64,000 nucleotides of DNA from Polyangium sp. y55x31 (GCF_029946505.1 NZ_JARZHG010000004.1:248001-312000); one strand, 5' to 3'. Positions 26,507 to 35,802 are shown, counted from the first letter of the stretch. Numbers and translations are program-made. The notes: generated by a model not told the origin, from the letters alone.

Positions 26507-28186
26507 TCAGCCTTTCATCCGGTGTGGCACCCGGACGCCCTTTTCCTCGGCGACATGTTGCGCCGTCTCGTAGCCCGCGTCCGCGTGGCGAATCACGCCC
26601 ATTCCGGGATCGATCGTCAACACCCGCTCGAGCCGCCGCGCCGCCGCGTCCGTGCCATCCGCGACGATGACCATCCCCGCGTGCAGCGAATTGCCGATGC
26701 CCACGCCGCCGCCGTGATGGAAGCTCACCCAGGACGCGCCGCCCGCCGTGTTCGCGAGCGCGTTCAGGATCGCCCAGTCTGCAATCGCGTCCGAGCCGTC
26801 CTTCATGCCCTCCGTCTCGCGGAACGGGCTCGCCACCGACCCGCAATCGAGGTGGTCGCGGCCGATCACGATCGGCGCCTTCACTTTGCCCTGACGAACC
26901 AGCTCGTTGAACACGAGGCCGACCTTGGCCCGATCGCCATAACCGAGCCAGCAGATGCGCGAGGGCAAACCCTGGAACTTCACGCGCTCCTCGGCGAGCT
27001 TGATCCACCGCGCGAGGTCCGGGTCGTTCGGCACGGCTTCGAGCACCGCGCGGTCCGTGACCAGGATGTCCTCCGGATCGCCCGAGAGCGCGACCCAGCG
27101 GAACGGGCCCTTGCCCTGGCAAAAGAGCTCGCGAATGTACGCGGGCACGAAGCCCGGGATGTCGAAGGCGCGCTCGCAACCGGCCTCCTGCGCACACGTC
27201 CGGATGTTGTTGCCGTAGTCGAAGACCTCCGAGCCGCATTGCGCCATCTCCAGCATGGCCTCGATCTCGCGCCGCATGGAGCGCTTCGCCCGCGCCACGT
27301 ACTCCTTCGGGTTCGAGGCCCGCAGCGCGGCCGCCTCGGCGAGCGAGAGGCCCTCGGGGATGTAGCCGATCAAGGGATCGTGCGCGGCCGTCTGCTCGGT
27401 GACGAGGTCCGGCACCACGCCACGACGCACGAGCTCGGGGAAGATGTCGGCCGCGTTCGCGCAGATCGCGATGGACGTGGGCTGGTTCTTCTCGACGGCC
27501 GCCTCGATCGCGGCGAGCGCCTTGTCGAGGTCGTCGATGCGCTGATCGACGTAACGCGTCTCCAGGCGGCGCTCGATGCGCTGCGGATCGATCTCGACCG
27601 CGAGGCAGGACATGCCGGCCATCGTCGCGGCGAGCGGCTGCGCGCCGCCCATGCCGCCGAGCCCGGCCGTGAGCACCCAGCGCCCGCCCTCGCGGCCCGA
27701 GCGCGCCTCGTGCGCCTTGCGCGCCGCGACGAACGTCTCGTACGTGCCCTGCAAGATGCCCTGCGTGCCGATGTAGATCCACGAGCCCGCCGTCATCTGG
27801 CCGTACATCGTCAGGCCGAGCTGCTCGAGCTTGCGGAACTCGTCCCAGTTCGCCCAGCGGCCAACGAGATTGCTGTTCGCGATGAGCACACGCGGCGCGT
27901 CCGGGTGCGTGCGGAACCGACCCACGGCCTTGCCCGACTGCACGAGCAAGGTCTCGTCGTCCGCGAGATCCTGGAGCTCACGGACGATGACGTCGAACGC
28001 CTCCCACGAGCGCGCGGCCTTGCCCGTGCCGCCGTACACGACGAGATCGTCCGGCCGCTCGGCGACCTCGGCGTCGAGGTTGTTGTGGAGCATGCGCAGC
28101 GCGGCCTCCTGCACCCAGCCCTTGCAAGAAAGGGTGGCACCGCGGGGCGCGCGGACAGGACGGGGACCTGATTGGCGGGTCGACAT
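26507..28186 (-). CDS. hutU: Urocanate hydratase
   Basis: 559 aa, full family length. Conserved blocks are [29 protein letters not shown], the NAD-binding [18 protein letters not shown] and [21 protein letters not shown] with the catalytic-region Cys. It also has [13 protein letters not shown] and a final [19 protein letters not shown]. It converts urocanate to imidazolonepropionate in histidine breakdown using tightly bound NAD+. The other hut genes are not in this window, so it is separated from a complete pathway cluster. It lies 26 nt downstream of the quinone oxidoreductase. Confidence 0.97.
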   Translation of the reverse strand: MSTRQSGPRPVRAPRGATLSCKGWVQEAALRMLHNNLDAEVAERPDDLVVYGGTGKAARSWEAFDVIVRELQDLADDETLLVQSGKAVGRFRTHPDAPRVLIANSNLVGRWANWDEFRKLEQLGLTMYGQMTAGSWIYIGTQGILQGTYETFVAARKAHEARSGREGGRWVLTAGLGGMGGAQPLAATMAGMSCLAVEIDPQRIERRLETRYVDQRIDDLDKALAAIEAAVEKNQPTSIAICANAADIFPELVRRGVVPDLVTEQTAAHDPLIGYIPEGLSLAEAAALRASNPKEYVARAKRSMRREIEAMLEMAQCGSEVFDYGNNIRTCAQEAGCERAFDIPGFVPAYIRELFCQGKGPFRWVALSGDPEDILVTDRAVLEAVPNDPDLARWIKLAEERVKFQGLPSRICWLGYGDRAKVGLVFNELVRQGKVKAPIVIGRDHLDCGSVASPFRETEGMKDGSDAIADWAILNALANTAGGASWVSFHHGGGVGIGNSLHAGMVIVADGTDAAARRLERVLTIDPGMGVIRHADAGYETAQHVAEEKGVRVPHRMKG

Positions 28187-28212
28187 GCCCCCGCTTTACC
28201 ACGACGACGGCG

Positions 28213-29181
28213 CTACGGGATCAGGAGGAGCTTGCCCGTGGTCTCGCGGCCTTCGAGGCGGCGATGGGCCTCGCCGGCATCCGCGAGCGGGAGCTCGGCA
28301 TGGATGCGGACGGACAGCGTGCCCTCGGCGATCCGCGCGAAGAGCTGCGCAGCGCGGGCGGCGAGCTCCTCGCGCGTGGCCGTGTAGTCGCCGAGGCTCG
28401 GCCGCGTCAGGAAGACCGAGCCCGCCGCCGAGAGGCGCTGCGGATCGAAGGGCCCGACGGGGCCGCTCGATTGGCCGTAGAGCACGAGCATGCCGCGCCG
28501 CTTGAGGGCTCCGAGGCTGCGATCGAAGGTGTCTTTGCCGACGGAGTCGTACACGACGTCGACGCCCGCGCCGTTCGTGTGACGCCGCGCCTCGGCGGCG
28601 AAATCGACCTCGCGGTAAAGGATCACCTCGTCGGCGCCCGCCGCGCGCGCGAGGGCCGCCTTCTCGGCCGTCGAGACCGTGCCGAACACGAATGCGCCCG
28701 CGTGATCGGCGAGCTGGCACAGGATCAGGCCCACGCCGCCCGCGGCCGCGTGCACGATGCACGTATCGCCCGGGCCGAGCGCGAACGTCGAGGTCGCGAG
28801 GTATTGCGCGGTCATGCCTTGCAGCATCACGGCCGCGGCCGTCTTCGTATCGACGCCGTCGGGCACGACCACGAGCTTGTCGACCGGCGCGATCACATGG
28901 CTCGCATACGAGCCGGGCACGGAGGCCCAGGCGACGCGCTGACCGGGCGCGATCGACGTGACCTCGGGGCCCACGGCCTCGACCACGCCGGCGCCTTCGA
29001 GGCCGAGCCGCCCGGGAAGGGGCATCTTGTAGAGACCGGTGCGCTGATAGACGTCGATGTAGTTCACGCCCGCGGCTTCGACGCGAACGCGGGCCTGACC
29101 TGGGCCTGGTGCGGGGGTGTCGATCTCGGCGAGGGAGAGAACCTCCCGGCCGCCCGGCGTGGAAACGGCGATGGCGCGCAT
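28213..29181 (-). CDS. NADPH:quinone reductase-like MDR-family oxidoreductase
   Basis: 322 aa from the ATG at 29181. In-frame codons upstream to 29361 look non-coding. Zinc-free medium-chain dehydrogenase features are present: MRAIAVSTPGGREVLSLAEI, VNYIDVYQRTGLY, GLEGAGVVEAVG, the nucleotide-binding HAAAGGVGLILCQLA and VVYDSVGKDTFDRSL. These match the QOR/zeta-crystallin group that reduces quinones or enones with NADPH. It may share a transcript with hutU, 26 nt downstream. It is divergent from the 141-aa gene at 29288. Confidence 0.92.
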   Translation of the reverse strand: MRAIAVSTPGGREVLSLAEIDTPAPGPGQARVRVEAAGVNYIDVYQRTGLYKMPLPGRLGLEGAGVVEAVGPEVTSIAPGQRVAWASVPGSYASHVIAPVDKLVVVPDGVDTKTAAAVMLQGMTAQYLATSTFALGPGDTCIVHAAAGGVGLILCQLADHAGAFVFGTVSTAEKAALARAAGADEVILYREVDFAAEARRHTNGAGVDVVYDSVGKDTFDRSLGALKRRGMLVLYGQSSGPVGPFDPQRLSAAGSVFLTRPSLGDYTATREELAARAAQLFARIAEGTLSVRIHAELPLADAGEAHRRLEGRETTGKLLLIP

Positions 29182-29287
29182 ACATGGCAATTCGCCGAGG
29201 TGGCCCCGAGCGTCAAGGGCCCATGGGTGGACGGGAACGAGCGGCTGCATTCCAAAGCCGATCGGATTCTGGTATTGCGGGTGAGCC

Positions 29288-29713
29288 ATGGCCCTCGATC
29301 GCCCGACCCCCGTGAGCTTCCATGCCCCGATGGTCCTCGCTGTGGGCCTGCCCCCCGACACCCTTTCGCGGGCGGGCGTGGTGCTCGGGCCCTCCGGCGT
29401 GGCCCTCCGGGAGACGAACCTGCTCGATCTGCGCAGCGACTCGGCGCAGTATCGGCCGCTCGTGCTCCTCGTGGACGCCGAGCTCTACGACTTCGACCCC
29501 GAGGCATTCGACATGGTGGCGAAGGACGTGGGCGCGAAGCTCGGGATCGCCGGCAGCCCGCGCGAGTGCGAGGTCACGCTCGGGCAGCTCATCGCCGCCG
29601 TCACCCGAAAGAGCGTGTTCCCGCCGCCGCCGAGCAGCGCGGACGCGGCGACCGACAAGTGGGATTTCTCCGAGGTCGTCGCCGCCGTCGCCGCCGCCGA
29701 GGGGCGCGAGTAG
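29288..29713 (+). CDS. Hypothetical 141-aa protein, possibly receiver-like
   Basis: The ATG at 29288 follows a weak site (GGGTGAGCC). The protein is soluble: AVGLPPDTLSRAGVVLGPSGVALRETNLLDLRSDSAQYRPLVLLVDAELYDFDPEAFDMVAKDVGAKLGI. The alternating strands and helices, with an Asp after VLLV, recall a degenerate response-regulator receiver. The characteristic Asp pair, Thr and Lys are not all recognisable. A Pro stretch (PPPPSS) precedes the C-terminal helix. I do not assign a function. Confidence 0.65.
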   Translation: MALDRPTPVSFHAPMVLAVGLPPDTLSRAGVVLGPSGVALRETNLLDLRSDSAQYRPLVLLVDAELYDFDPEAFDMVAKDVGAKLGIAGSPRECEVTLGQLIAAVTRKSVFPPPPSSADAATDKWDFSEVVAAVAAAEGRE

Positions 29714-29780
29714 CAGAGAGACAATCGTACGGAGAGACAAACGAGTTCGTCAGGACAATACGATCGCCCCGACGCACGCG

Positions 29781-30095
29781 TCATTTCTTGTCGCGGAACA
29801 TCGTCACGAGCAGCACGATCTCGGGTTTTCCCTCGACCTCGTGCACGACGTGGGCGTCGAGCGGGACGACGACGCCCGGCGACATCAAAACGACCTCCTC
29901 GCCCACGCGGAGCTCGCCCTGGCCTTCGAGGCAATGGATGGTGATCGGGTGGATCGCGTGGTGCGCCGCGAGCACCGCGCCCTTGCGCAGCGCGATGAGC
30001 ACGAGCTTGCGGCGCTCGTCGGCGAGGACGGTGCGCACCTCGCGGTCGCCCTCGCCGCGGAGCGCTTCTCGAAGCTGGATCGGCGTCGTCGTCAT
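29781..30095 (-). CDS. Small cupin-domain protein (104 aa)
   Basis: The start at 30095 gives MTTTPIQLREAL. Longer in-frame codons belong to the neighbouring gene's region. A single cupin barrel shows HHAIHPITIHCLEGQGELRVGEEVVLMSPGVVVPLDAHVVHEVEG. Three of its histidines are placed to bind a metal, although the first cupin motif lacks the full HxH-E pattern. Last gene of the MaoC-epimerase-cupin run, 10 nt after the epimerase. Substrate unknown. Confidence 0.85.
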   Translation of the reverse strand: MTTTPIQLREALRGEGDREVRTVLADERRKLVLIALRKGAVLAAHHAIHPITIHCLEGQGELRVGEEVVLMSPGVVVPLDAHVVHEVEGKPEIVLLVTMFRDKK

Positions 30096-30105
30096 CACAC
30101 GCTCG

Positions 30106-30519
30106 TCAATGCGACGGCTCGGGCTCGACCAGCTCGACGAGCACACCGCCCGTCGCGCGCGGATGCACGAACGCCACCTTGTGGCCACGCGCGCCGATGC
30201 GCGGGGTCTCGTCGATGAGCGGGACGTGGAGCGATTTCAAAAGCTCGAGCGCGGCCTCGATGCCCTCGACCTCCACGGCGATGTGGTGCAGGCCGGGGCC
30301 TCGTTTCTCGAGGAACTTTTGCAGCCCCTCGTTGCCCTTGGGCTCGATGAGCTCGATGTTGCTTTCGCCCACGGGCACGAGCACGACTTCGGTCTTCTGC
30401 GAGGAGACGAGCTCCCGCACGCCGGGCTCGAGGCCGAGCGCCTGCTGCCACTTCACGAGCGCGTGATCGATGTTGTCGACGGCGATGGCGACGTGATCGA
30501 TGCGCTTGATCTTGATCAT
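30106..30519 (-). CDS. mce: Methylmalonyl-CoA epimerase
   Basis: 137 aa from the ATG at 30519. A VOC-fold protein with the family signature KIKRIDHVAIAV at the start, VPVGESNIELIEP in the middle, GPGLHHIAVEVEGIEAAL and RGHKVAFVHPRATGGVLVELVEP at the end. His9, the second His in GLHHIA and the terminal Glu supply metal ligands. It interconverts (R)- and (S)-methylmalonyl-CoA in propionate metabolism and also serves ethylmalonyl-CoA in the ethylmalonyl-CoA pathway. It lies 32 nt after the MaoC hydratase gene. Confidence 0.94.
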   Translation of the reverse strand: MIKIKRIDHVAIAVDNIDHALVKWQQALGLEPGVRELVSSQKTEVVLVPVGESNIELIEPKGNEGLQKFLEKRGPGLHHIAVEVEGIEAALELLKSLHVPLIDETPRIGARGHKVAFVHPRATGGVLVELVEPEPSH

Positions 30520-30551
30520 GATGCTCTCCGGGCCGGTGGGATGAATGCAAT

Positions 30552-31637
30552 TCACGTGCGACGCCGCACGAGGAGCGTGCGGGTGATCTCGACGGCCTTC
30601 TCGGGCACGCGGCCCGCCGTCTTGCCGAGCTCGGGCGTGAACAGGTCCGCCCCCTTTTCGAGCAGGACCCGCGCCGGCGTGTTCTTGAGCCCGATCACGC
30701 GCAGGACCACGATACCCGCGTCCTTGCCGCGCTCTTCCTTGGCGACGACCGACGACGCGGCGTAAAGCGTGTCGCCGGCGAGCACGCCGCTCGGGTGCGC
30801 GCCGTCGTCGAGGCCGAGGTCCCAGACGGCGTTGCCCGCGGTATCGCGGCTCGACAGCGAAAGCACCCAGGCGAGCACGAGGCCGCCGAAGACCACACGC
30901 GTCTTCGCAAACGAGCTCTTCTGGCAATACCGCTCGTCGACGTGCATCGGATGCGAGTTCCGGAAGAGCGTCGTGAGCTGCATGTGCTCGGCTTCGCTCA
31001 CGGTGCGCCCGGCCTCGTGCGCGTATACGTCGCCGACCTCGAAATCGTCCCAGAACGTAGGAAACACCGCGCGGCGCGGCGGCGCGAGGTCCCCGAGGAG
31101 CGATACGGGCGCGCGGGACGAGGGCGCGGCGGGCCGCTCGTCGACCGGGCTTTGTGGCGTGATCGCGGCGCGCCCCGCGACCTTGCCGACGCGGACGAGC
31201 ACTTTGCGTTCGAACGAGCAGACGACTTCGCCGTCCTGGTTCGAGACCTCGGTGCGCACGTGGACCACGCCCTTGTCGCCGGTCGAGACGGGCCGCGTGC
31301 CGATGACGCGCGACGCGGCGACCACGGTATCGCCTGGATAACACGCGTTCGGGAAGCGCACGTCCATGTACGCGAGGTGGGCGATCGCCTGCTCGCTCAC
31401 ATCGTGCACGCTGAAGGACAGGCCGAGGTTCAGGAGCAAGAGCGGGTGGACGGGCCTGTCGCGAAGGCCGAGCTCCCGCGCGGCGCGCCGGCTCGCGTAG
31501 GTCGGGATCACGTCCTGGAACGAGGCGGCGAAGAACGCGAGCATGCCCTCGTCGACCGTCACTTCCCAGGGATGGGCGTAGATCGCCCCGGGAACGAAAT
31601 CGTCGAAGAGCCTACCGTAGCGGATCGTGTGGAGCAT
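30552..31637 (-). CDS. Double-hotdog MaoC-family hydratase, mesaconyl-CoA hydratase-like
   Basis: 361 aa from the ATG at 31637. Two MaoC-type hotdog units are visible. The first starts with RLFDDFVPGAIYAHPWEVTVDEG and includes HLAYMDVRFPNACYPGDTV and GVVHVRTEVSNQDGEVVCSFERKVLV. The second starts with FWDDFEVGDVYAHEAGRTV and has LFRNSHPMHVDERY and FGGLVLAWVLSLSS. Length and duplication match mesaconyl-CoA (beta-methylmalyl-CoA) hydratase, and the neighbouring methylmalonyl-CoA epimerase fits the ethylmalonyl-CoA route. A different enoyl-CoA hydratase remains possible. Only the second unit shows a clear Asn-x-x-Pro-x-His catalytic-type segment. Confidence 0.82.
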   Translation of the reverse strand: MLHTIRYGRLFDDFVPGAIYAHPWEVTVDEGMLAFFAASFQDVIPTYASRRAARELGLRDRPVHPLLLLNLGLSFSVHDVSEQAIAHLAYMDVRFPNACYPGDTVVAASRVIGTRPVSTGDKGVVHVRTEVSNQDGEVVCSFERKVLVRVGKVAGRAAITPQSPVDERPAAPSSRAPVSLLGDLAPPRRAVFPTFWDDFEVGDVYAHEAGRTVSEAEHMQLTTLFRNSHPMHVDERYCQKSSFAKTRVVFGGLVLAWVLSLSSRDTAGNAVWDLGLDDGAHPSGVLAGDTLYAASSVVAKEERGKDAGIVVLRVIGLKNTPARVLLEKGADLFTPELGKTAGRVPEKAVEITRTLLVRRRT

Positions 31638-31867
31638 TCGGAAAGGTCGGGGCGCCGTGGACGGACGGGGCGAGCATGGCACGAGTTGGGACGGGGGGCG
31701 AAGCGAAGGGCGTTTCCCCTCCTCGGACCCAAGATGTAGGCCGCTTCGGGTGACTTTTTACACATACGGGCTGCCTGGTGCGCATACAGCCGAAGGACAC
31801 TGAAATTTCGACGGGGGAAGTGCTGCCTGGTAGGGTGCACATTCCGCCAGGGGATGCGGGGAAGCGC

Positions 31868-32323
31868 ATGTCGAGCACGCACAAGGACCTCAAGGTCCGC
31901 ATGGTCCAACAGCTCGCCGACGTCTTCGGCCGCGTCGTCGGCTTGAAGCGGTCCGGACGGCTCGACGAGGCGGTGGAGCTCGTCCAAACGACGGCGCTGC
32001 ATCTGTTCGGCCCGATGTGGGAGACGCTGTCGCGGCACGACGCTTCGAGCGCGGCCATGATGCTCGGCAGCCGCGAGAAAGTCTCGGCGTGCGCAATGCT
32101 CACCCAGCACGGGGCCGAGCTCGATGATTTGCGCGGCGACGTGTGGAAGGCGCAAGCGGGCTACAAACGCGCCCTGGAGCTGCACCTCGAAGCGGCGCGG
32201 CTCGGCGCCGACGTCGATGTGCCCACGCGATCGGCGCTGAAAGCGCTCCGGCCGCGCGTCGACGAGTCGAAGCTCTCGAAATCGTACCAGATGCAGCTCG
32301 AGCGAATCACCGGGCTCCGCTGA
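31868..32323 (+). CDS. Hypothetical alpha-helical protein (151 aa)
   Basis: The ATG at 31868 follows a GGGGAAG site. A GTG at 31778 would add 30 residues of unremarkable sequence. The protein is almost entirely helical: LKVRMVQQLADVFGRVVGLKRSGRLDEAVELVQTTALHLFGPMWETL, then VWKAQAGYKRALELHLEAARLGADVDVPTRSALKAL. The spacing recalls TPR-like hairpins. There is no signal peptide. It is probably a cytosolic helical adaptor. It is divergent from the MaoC gene, with 230 bp between the two starts in which I see no clear promoter. Confidence 0.7.
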   Translation: MSSTHKDLKVRMVQQLADVFGRVVGLKRSGRLDEAVELVQTTALHLFGPMWETLSRHDASSAAMMLGSREKVSACAMLTQHGAELDDLRGDVWKAQAGYKRALELHLEAARLGADVDVPTRSALKALRPRVDESKLSKSYQMQLERITGLR

Positions 32324-32336
32324 CACGCCGAAGCGC

Positions 32337-32365
32337 TTGACAGGGCCGAGGAACTTCCGTGTCCT
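32337..32365 (+). promoter_or_regulatory. Putative sigma-70-type promoter
   Basis: An exact TTGACA (32337-32342) is followed after 17 bp by TGTCCT (32360-32365), a poor -10 box. It ends 18 bp before the ATG at 32384. The -35 match is perfect, the -10 weak. It would drive the ChaN-like lipoprotein. Confidence 0.3.
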
Positions 32366-32383
32366 CGCGTCACTCCTCCCGCC

Positions 32384-33346
32384 ATGCTGAGCGCTCGCCT
32401 CCTTCCGCTCCTTTGCCTCGCCACCGTCGCCGCGTGCCGCACGCCCGACAGCGCCGCGCCTCCGCCGCCCGCGACGGCCTCCGCAGCGCCGCCCCCGAGC
32501 GCCGCACCGGTCGCGAGCGCCGCGCCCGCCCCTTCCGCGAACGCCGCCGCACCCGCCCCCGCCGCGCCGCCCGAGCCGTGCGGCGAGATGGGCTGCATGC
32601 TCTACGACACGCCCAAAGACGCGTTTGCCGCGATCCTCGCGGAAAACCCGCTCATCCTCGGCATCGGCGAGTCACACGCGCAGAAGGGCAAGGAGGGCAT
32701 CCCCACGGCCACGAAGCGCTTCACCGAGACGTTTTTGCCCATGCTCACGGGCAAGGCGAGCGACATCGTGCTCGAGATCTGGGTGTCCGAGGGGAAATGC
32801 GGGAAGGAAAAAGAGGCGCAGGTCGCGGAGCAGCAGAAGCCCGTCACGCAGAGCCAGGCCAAGACGAACCAGAACGAGTTCGTCACGCTCGGCGACGCGG
32901 CGTACGCGCTCGGCGTGAAGCCCCATATCCTTCGCGCGAGCTGCGCCGATTACGATGCGATCGTGAAGGCCGGGCCCGATTCGGTCATCGTGATGCTGGA
33001 GATGATCGCGCGGCTCATGGATGAAAAGGCCAAGTCCCTCGCCTCGCGCAACGCGAACGCGGGCGCGGGGAAGATGGTCCTCACGTACGGCGGCGCCATT
33101 CACAACGACCTCACGGCGCGCCCCGGACGCGAGAAGTGGACGTTCGGGCCGGACCTCGCGGCCGCCACCGCGGATCGGTACGTCGAGCTCGATCTCGTGG
33201 TGCCCGAGTTCATTCAGGACAACGACGCATGGAAGGCGCTGCCCTGGATGCCGCATTTCAAACGGGACGCCCATCCCACGAAGACCACGGTCTTTCGGCC
33301 CGCAAAGAACTCGTTCGTGCTGATCTTCCCGAAGACGGAGCAGTAA
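32384..33346 (+). CDS. Lipoprotein of the ChaN/EreA-like superfamily
   Basis: 320 aa with a lipobox VAAC (Cys18) and a 50-residue Ala/Pro linker. The folded part begins at about residue 67. It contains NPLILGIGESHAQKGKEGIPTATKRF, the Gly-Glu-x-His strand of the TIKI/ChaN/erythromycin-esterase-like superfamily. Further down are DIVLEIWVSEGKCG and GKMVLTYGGAIHNDL. ChaN proteins are haem-binding lipoproteins, while EreA and TIKI members are hydrolases. The second His (GGAIHN) and the acidic strand are consistent with a metal-dependent hydrolase, but the substrate is unknown. Confidence 0.68.
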   Translation: MLSARLLPLLCLATVAACRTPDSAAPPPPATASAAPPPSAAPVASAAPAPSANAAAPAPAAPPEPCGEMGCMLYDTPKDAFAAILAENPLILGIGESHAQKGKEGIPTATKRFTETFLPMLTGKASDIVLEIWVSEGKCGKEKEAQVAEQQKPVTQSQAKTNQNEFVTLGDAAYALGVKPHILRASCADYDAIVKAGPDSVIVMLEMIARLMDEKAKSLASRNANAGAGKMVLTYGGAIHNDLTARPGREKWTFGPDLAAATADRYVELDLVVPEFIQDNDAWKALPWMPHFKRDAHPTKTTVFRPAKNSFVLIFPKTEQ

Positions 33347-33477
33347 CGCCGATCACACCCCCAAACCCTCCGCGCGGGCGCGCATTTCTTGCCTGGCCTA
33401 TTGTGCGGGGGGCCCTATTTCGTGGATGATGCGCTGCATTTGGCTTCGCAGCCCCTTCCATTCCGGAGGTTCGTTCC

Positions 33478-35709
33478 ATGTTGCATCGGCGTCACCTTGC
33501 TTCGGTCACTTTTTCGTCCCTCGCGCTGCTCGTCGGCGCGGGCCTCGCGGGCTGCGGCGACGACCCGCTCCCCCCGATCACCTCGGGTTCGGGGTCGAGC
33601 AGCTCGTCGAGCGGCACGGGTGGACAGGGCGGCGGCGGCACCGGCGGCGTGGGCGGCGAAGGCGGCACCGGCGGCGTGGGCGGCGGCGGCATGGGCGGCA
33701 CCGGCGGCGAAGGCGGCATGATGTGCGAGCCCGTGCCCGAGGTCTGCGGCGATAACATCGACAACGATTGCAACGGCGAGACGGACGAGGGCTGCTGCAT
33801 GCCGGGCAGCACGCAGGCCTGTTACACGGGCCCCGACGGCACGATGGGCGTCGGCGCCTGCAAGGCCGGCGTCCAGACGTGCAACCCCGACGGCCTCGGA
33901 TACGGCACGTGTGTGGGCGAGGTCGTCCCCGGGGTCCAGACGTGCAACCTGACCGACGAGGACTGCAATGGCGTGGTCGCCGACGGCTCGGGCTGCCTGT
34001 GCACGCCGGGCCACACGATGCCCTGCTACACGGGCCCGGCGGGCACGAAGAACGTCGGCATTTGCAAGGAAGGCACCGCGACGTGCGCGCCCGACGGCCT
34101 CTCGTACGGCGCCTGCCAGGGCCAGGTCTTGCCGCAGGCCGAGACCTGCAATGCCATGGACGACGATTGCGACAGCTTCGCCGACGACGGCGCGGGCTGC
34201 GTGTGCATGCCGAACGCGACGCAGCCCTGCTACACGGGCCCGATGGGCACGGCGGGCGTGGGCCTCTGCAAGATGGGCGTCGAGACGTGCGCGCCGGACG
34301 GCTCCGGATACGGGGCCTGCATGAACCAGGTCCTTCCGACGCCGGAGAACTGCGCGACCGCGGGCGATGACGATTGCAATGGCCAGGCGCCCGCGTGCAC
34401 CGGCGACACGAGCTGGGTGCGGACCTTCGGCAACAACCTGAACCAGATCGTGCTGGCCGTGGCGACCGACGCGCAGGGCAATGGCGTCGTCGTCGGCAGG
34501 TTCTCGGGCGCGATCACCCTCCCCGCGCCGATCGGCACGCTGACCGCCACGGGCAACGACAACCTCTTCGTCATCAAGTACAACGCGACGGGCACCGTCG
34601 TGTGGGCGAAGAAGTACGGCGACGCGGCCGGCCAGGACATCACCAGCGTCGCGGTCGACAGCGCGGGCGACGTGCTCGTCGCGGGCGAGTTCCTCGGCAC
34701 CATCAATTTCGGCGGAACGGCGCTCACGAGCAACAATGGGTCGCGCGACATCTTCGTGGCGAAGCTCGAAGCCGCCACGGGCAATCAGATCTGGGCCCAG
34801 GCGATCGCGAACGCGTACACGCAGGAGGAGGCGAGCGTCGCGGTGGACGCGGCGGACAACGTGTACGTCTCCGGCACGTTCTCGAGCAACCTCACGATCG
34901 GCGCGAACGTCATCTCGCCGATCGCGGGCGGCGGGCTCGAGGTGTTCGTCGCGAAGTTCAACAAGGCTGGCACGCCGCTCTGGGCGAAGGCGATCACCGG
35001 CCCGGGGACGCAATATGCCTACGACCTCGCGGTCTCGCCCGCGGGCGATATCGCGCTCGCCGGCGCGTTCCAGACCAGCATCGATTTCGGCGGCGGCAAG
35101 ACGCTCACGAGCGCCGGCGGTTACGACATCTTCGTCGCGAAGCTCGACGCGATGGGCAACCCCATCTTCGCGCTCGGCGCGGGCGACGGCGAGCTCCAGC
35201 GCGCGAACGCCGTGACGATCGACAGCGCGGGCAACGTGCTCGTGACCGGCGAATACAACGGCTCGATGGACATCGGCAATGGCACGATCACGAGCGGCGG
35301 CGCAGAGGACGTGTTCATCGCGAAGTACAGCCCCTCCGGCTTCCACATGTGGAGCAAGAGCATGGGCGGCGTGAGCACGCAGCGCGGCAAGGACATCGCG
35401 GTCGACGCGTTCAACAACGTGCTCGTCACGGGTCAATTCTGGGCGAGCACCGATTTCGGCAAGGGCATCGTCTCGTCGAACGGCGAACACGACATCTTCG
35501 TCGCGAAGTACAACCCCGCCGGCACGGCGGCCTGGACGAAGAAGTTCGGCGGCGGCCTGACCGAATCGGGCGAGACCGTCGCCGCGGACTCGAACGCCAA
35601 CGTGTGGCTCGGCGGCAGCTACCGGAGCAACAACGTGCTCTTCGGCGACGGCAACTTCACGGCGAATGCGGGCGGCGAGGACGCGGTCGTCATGAAGCTG
35701 GCGCAGTGA
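33478..35709 (+). CDS. MopE-like Cys-rich, beta-propeller lipoprotein
   Basis: 743 aa, ATG at 33478 after a clear GGAGG. Lipobox LAGC (Cys26), then a Ser/Gly linker to residue 81. Residues about 88-305 hold three 68-residue Cys-rich repeats with CYTGP, TCxPDG and DDDCNG-type motifs, as in the putative metal-binding repeats named after MopE. Residues about 310-743 form repeated propeller units with VAVDSAGDVLVAGEF-type strands and DIFVAKL ends, as in SBBP repeats. It is predicted to be an extracellular or outer-membrane protein. Whether it binds metal is not shown by sequence. Confidence 0.88.
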   Translation: MLHRRHLASVTFSSLALLVGAGLAGCGDDPLPPITSGSGSSSSSSGTGGQGGGGTGGVGGEGGTGGVGGGGMGGTGGEGGMMCEPVPEVCGDNIDNDCNGETDEGCCMPGSTQACYTGPDGTMGVGACKAGVQTCNPDGLGYGTCVGEVVPGVQTCNLTDEDCNGVVADGSGCLCTPGHTMPCYTGPAGTKNVGICKEGTATCAPDGLSYGACQGQVLPQAETCNAMDDDCDSFADDGAGCVCMPNATQPCYTGPMGTAGVGLCKMGVETCAPDGSGYGACMNQVLPTPENCATAGDDDCNGQAPACTGDTSWVRTFGNNLNQIVLAVATDAQGNGVVVGRFSGAITLPAPIGTLTATGNDNLFVIKYNATGTVVWAKKYGDAAGQDITSVAVDSAGDVLVAGEFLGTINFGGTALTSNNGSRDIFVAKLEAATGNQIWAQAIANAYTQEEASVAVDAADNVYVSGTFSSNLTIGANVISPIAGGGLEVFVAKFNKAGTPLWAKAITGPGTQYAYDLAVSPAGDIALAGAFQTSIDFGGGKTLTSAGGYDIFVAKLDAMGNPIFALGAGDGELQRANAVTIDSAGNVLVTGEYNGSMDIGNGTITSGGAEDVFIAKYSPSGFHMWSKSMGGVSTQRGKDIAVDAFNNVLVTGQFWASTDFGKGIVSSNGEHDIFVAKYNPAGTAAWTKKFGGGLTESGETVAADSNANVWLGGSYRSNNVLFGDGNFTANAGGEDAVVMKLAQ
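33793..34390 (+). repeat. Three 204-bp tandem Cys-rich protein repeats
   Basis: The CYTGP core occurs at residues 115, 183 and 251 of the lipoprotein, an exact 68-codon period. The units share the pattern C-x-C-x-P, CYTGP-x-GT, VG-x-CK-x-G, TC-x-PDG and a closing Asp/Cys/Asn motif. DNA-level similarity is high around cctgctacacgggccc, which suggests duplication inside the gene. Confidence 0.85.
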
Positions 35710-35740
35710 TCGAATCGTAACGGACAAACACACCATTCTC

Positions 35741-35778
35741 CGCACGCCCGCGAACACGCAAAGGTCCGCGGGCGTGCG
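35741..35778. terminator. Bidirectional terminator-like hairpin
   Basis: CGCACGCCCGCG (35741-35752) and CGCGGGCGTGCG (35767-35778) form a perfect 12-bp stem with a 14-nt loop. It lies between the convergent MopE-like and PrcB-like genes, so it could stop transcription from both sides. No U-run follows on either strand. Confidence 0.6.
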
Positions 35779-35802
35779 CGCTTCGCTCACCTCGTCACGC
35801 GT

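Noticed and set aside
19280-28171. A 2963-codon open frame on the plus strand opposite the ElbD-like, S9 and hutU genes
   Set aside because: It is antisense to three well-supported genes and its translation is a low-complexity Arg/Ala/Glu/Leu mix with no domain. Strong G/C third-position bias keeps such antisense frames open.
33630-33720. GGC-rich repeats considered as a VNTR or regulatory repeat
   Set aside because: They encode the Gly linker of the MopE-like lipoprotein and are explained by protein composition.
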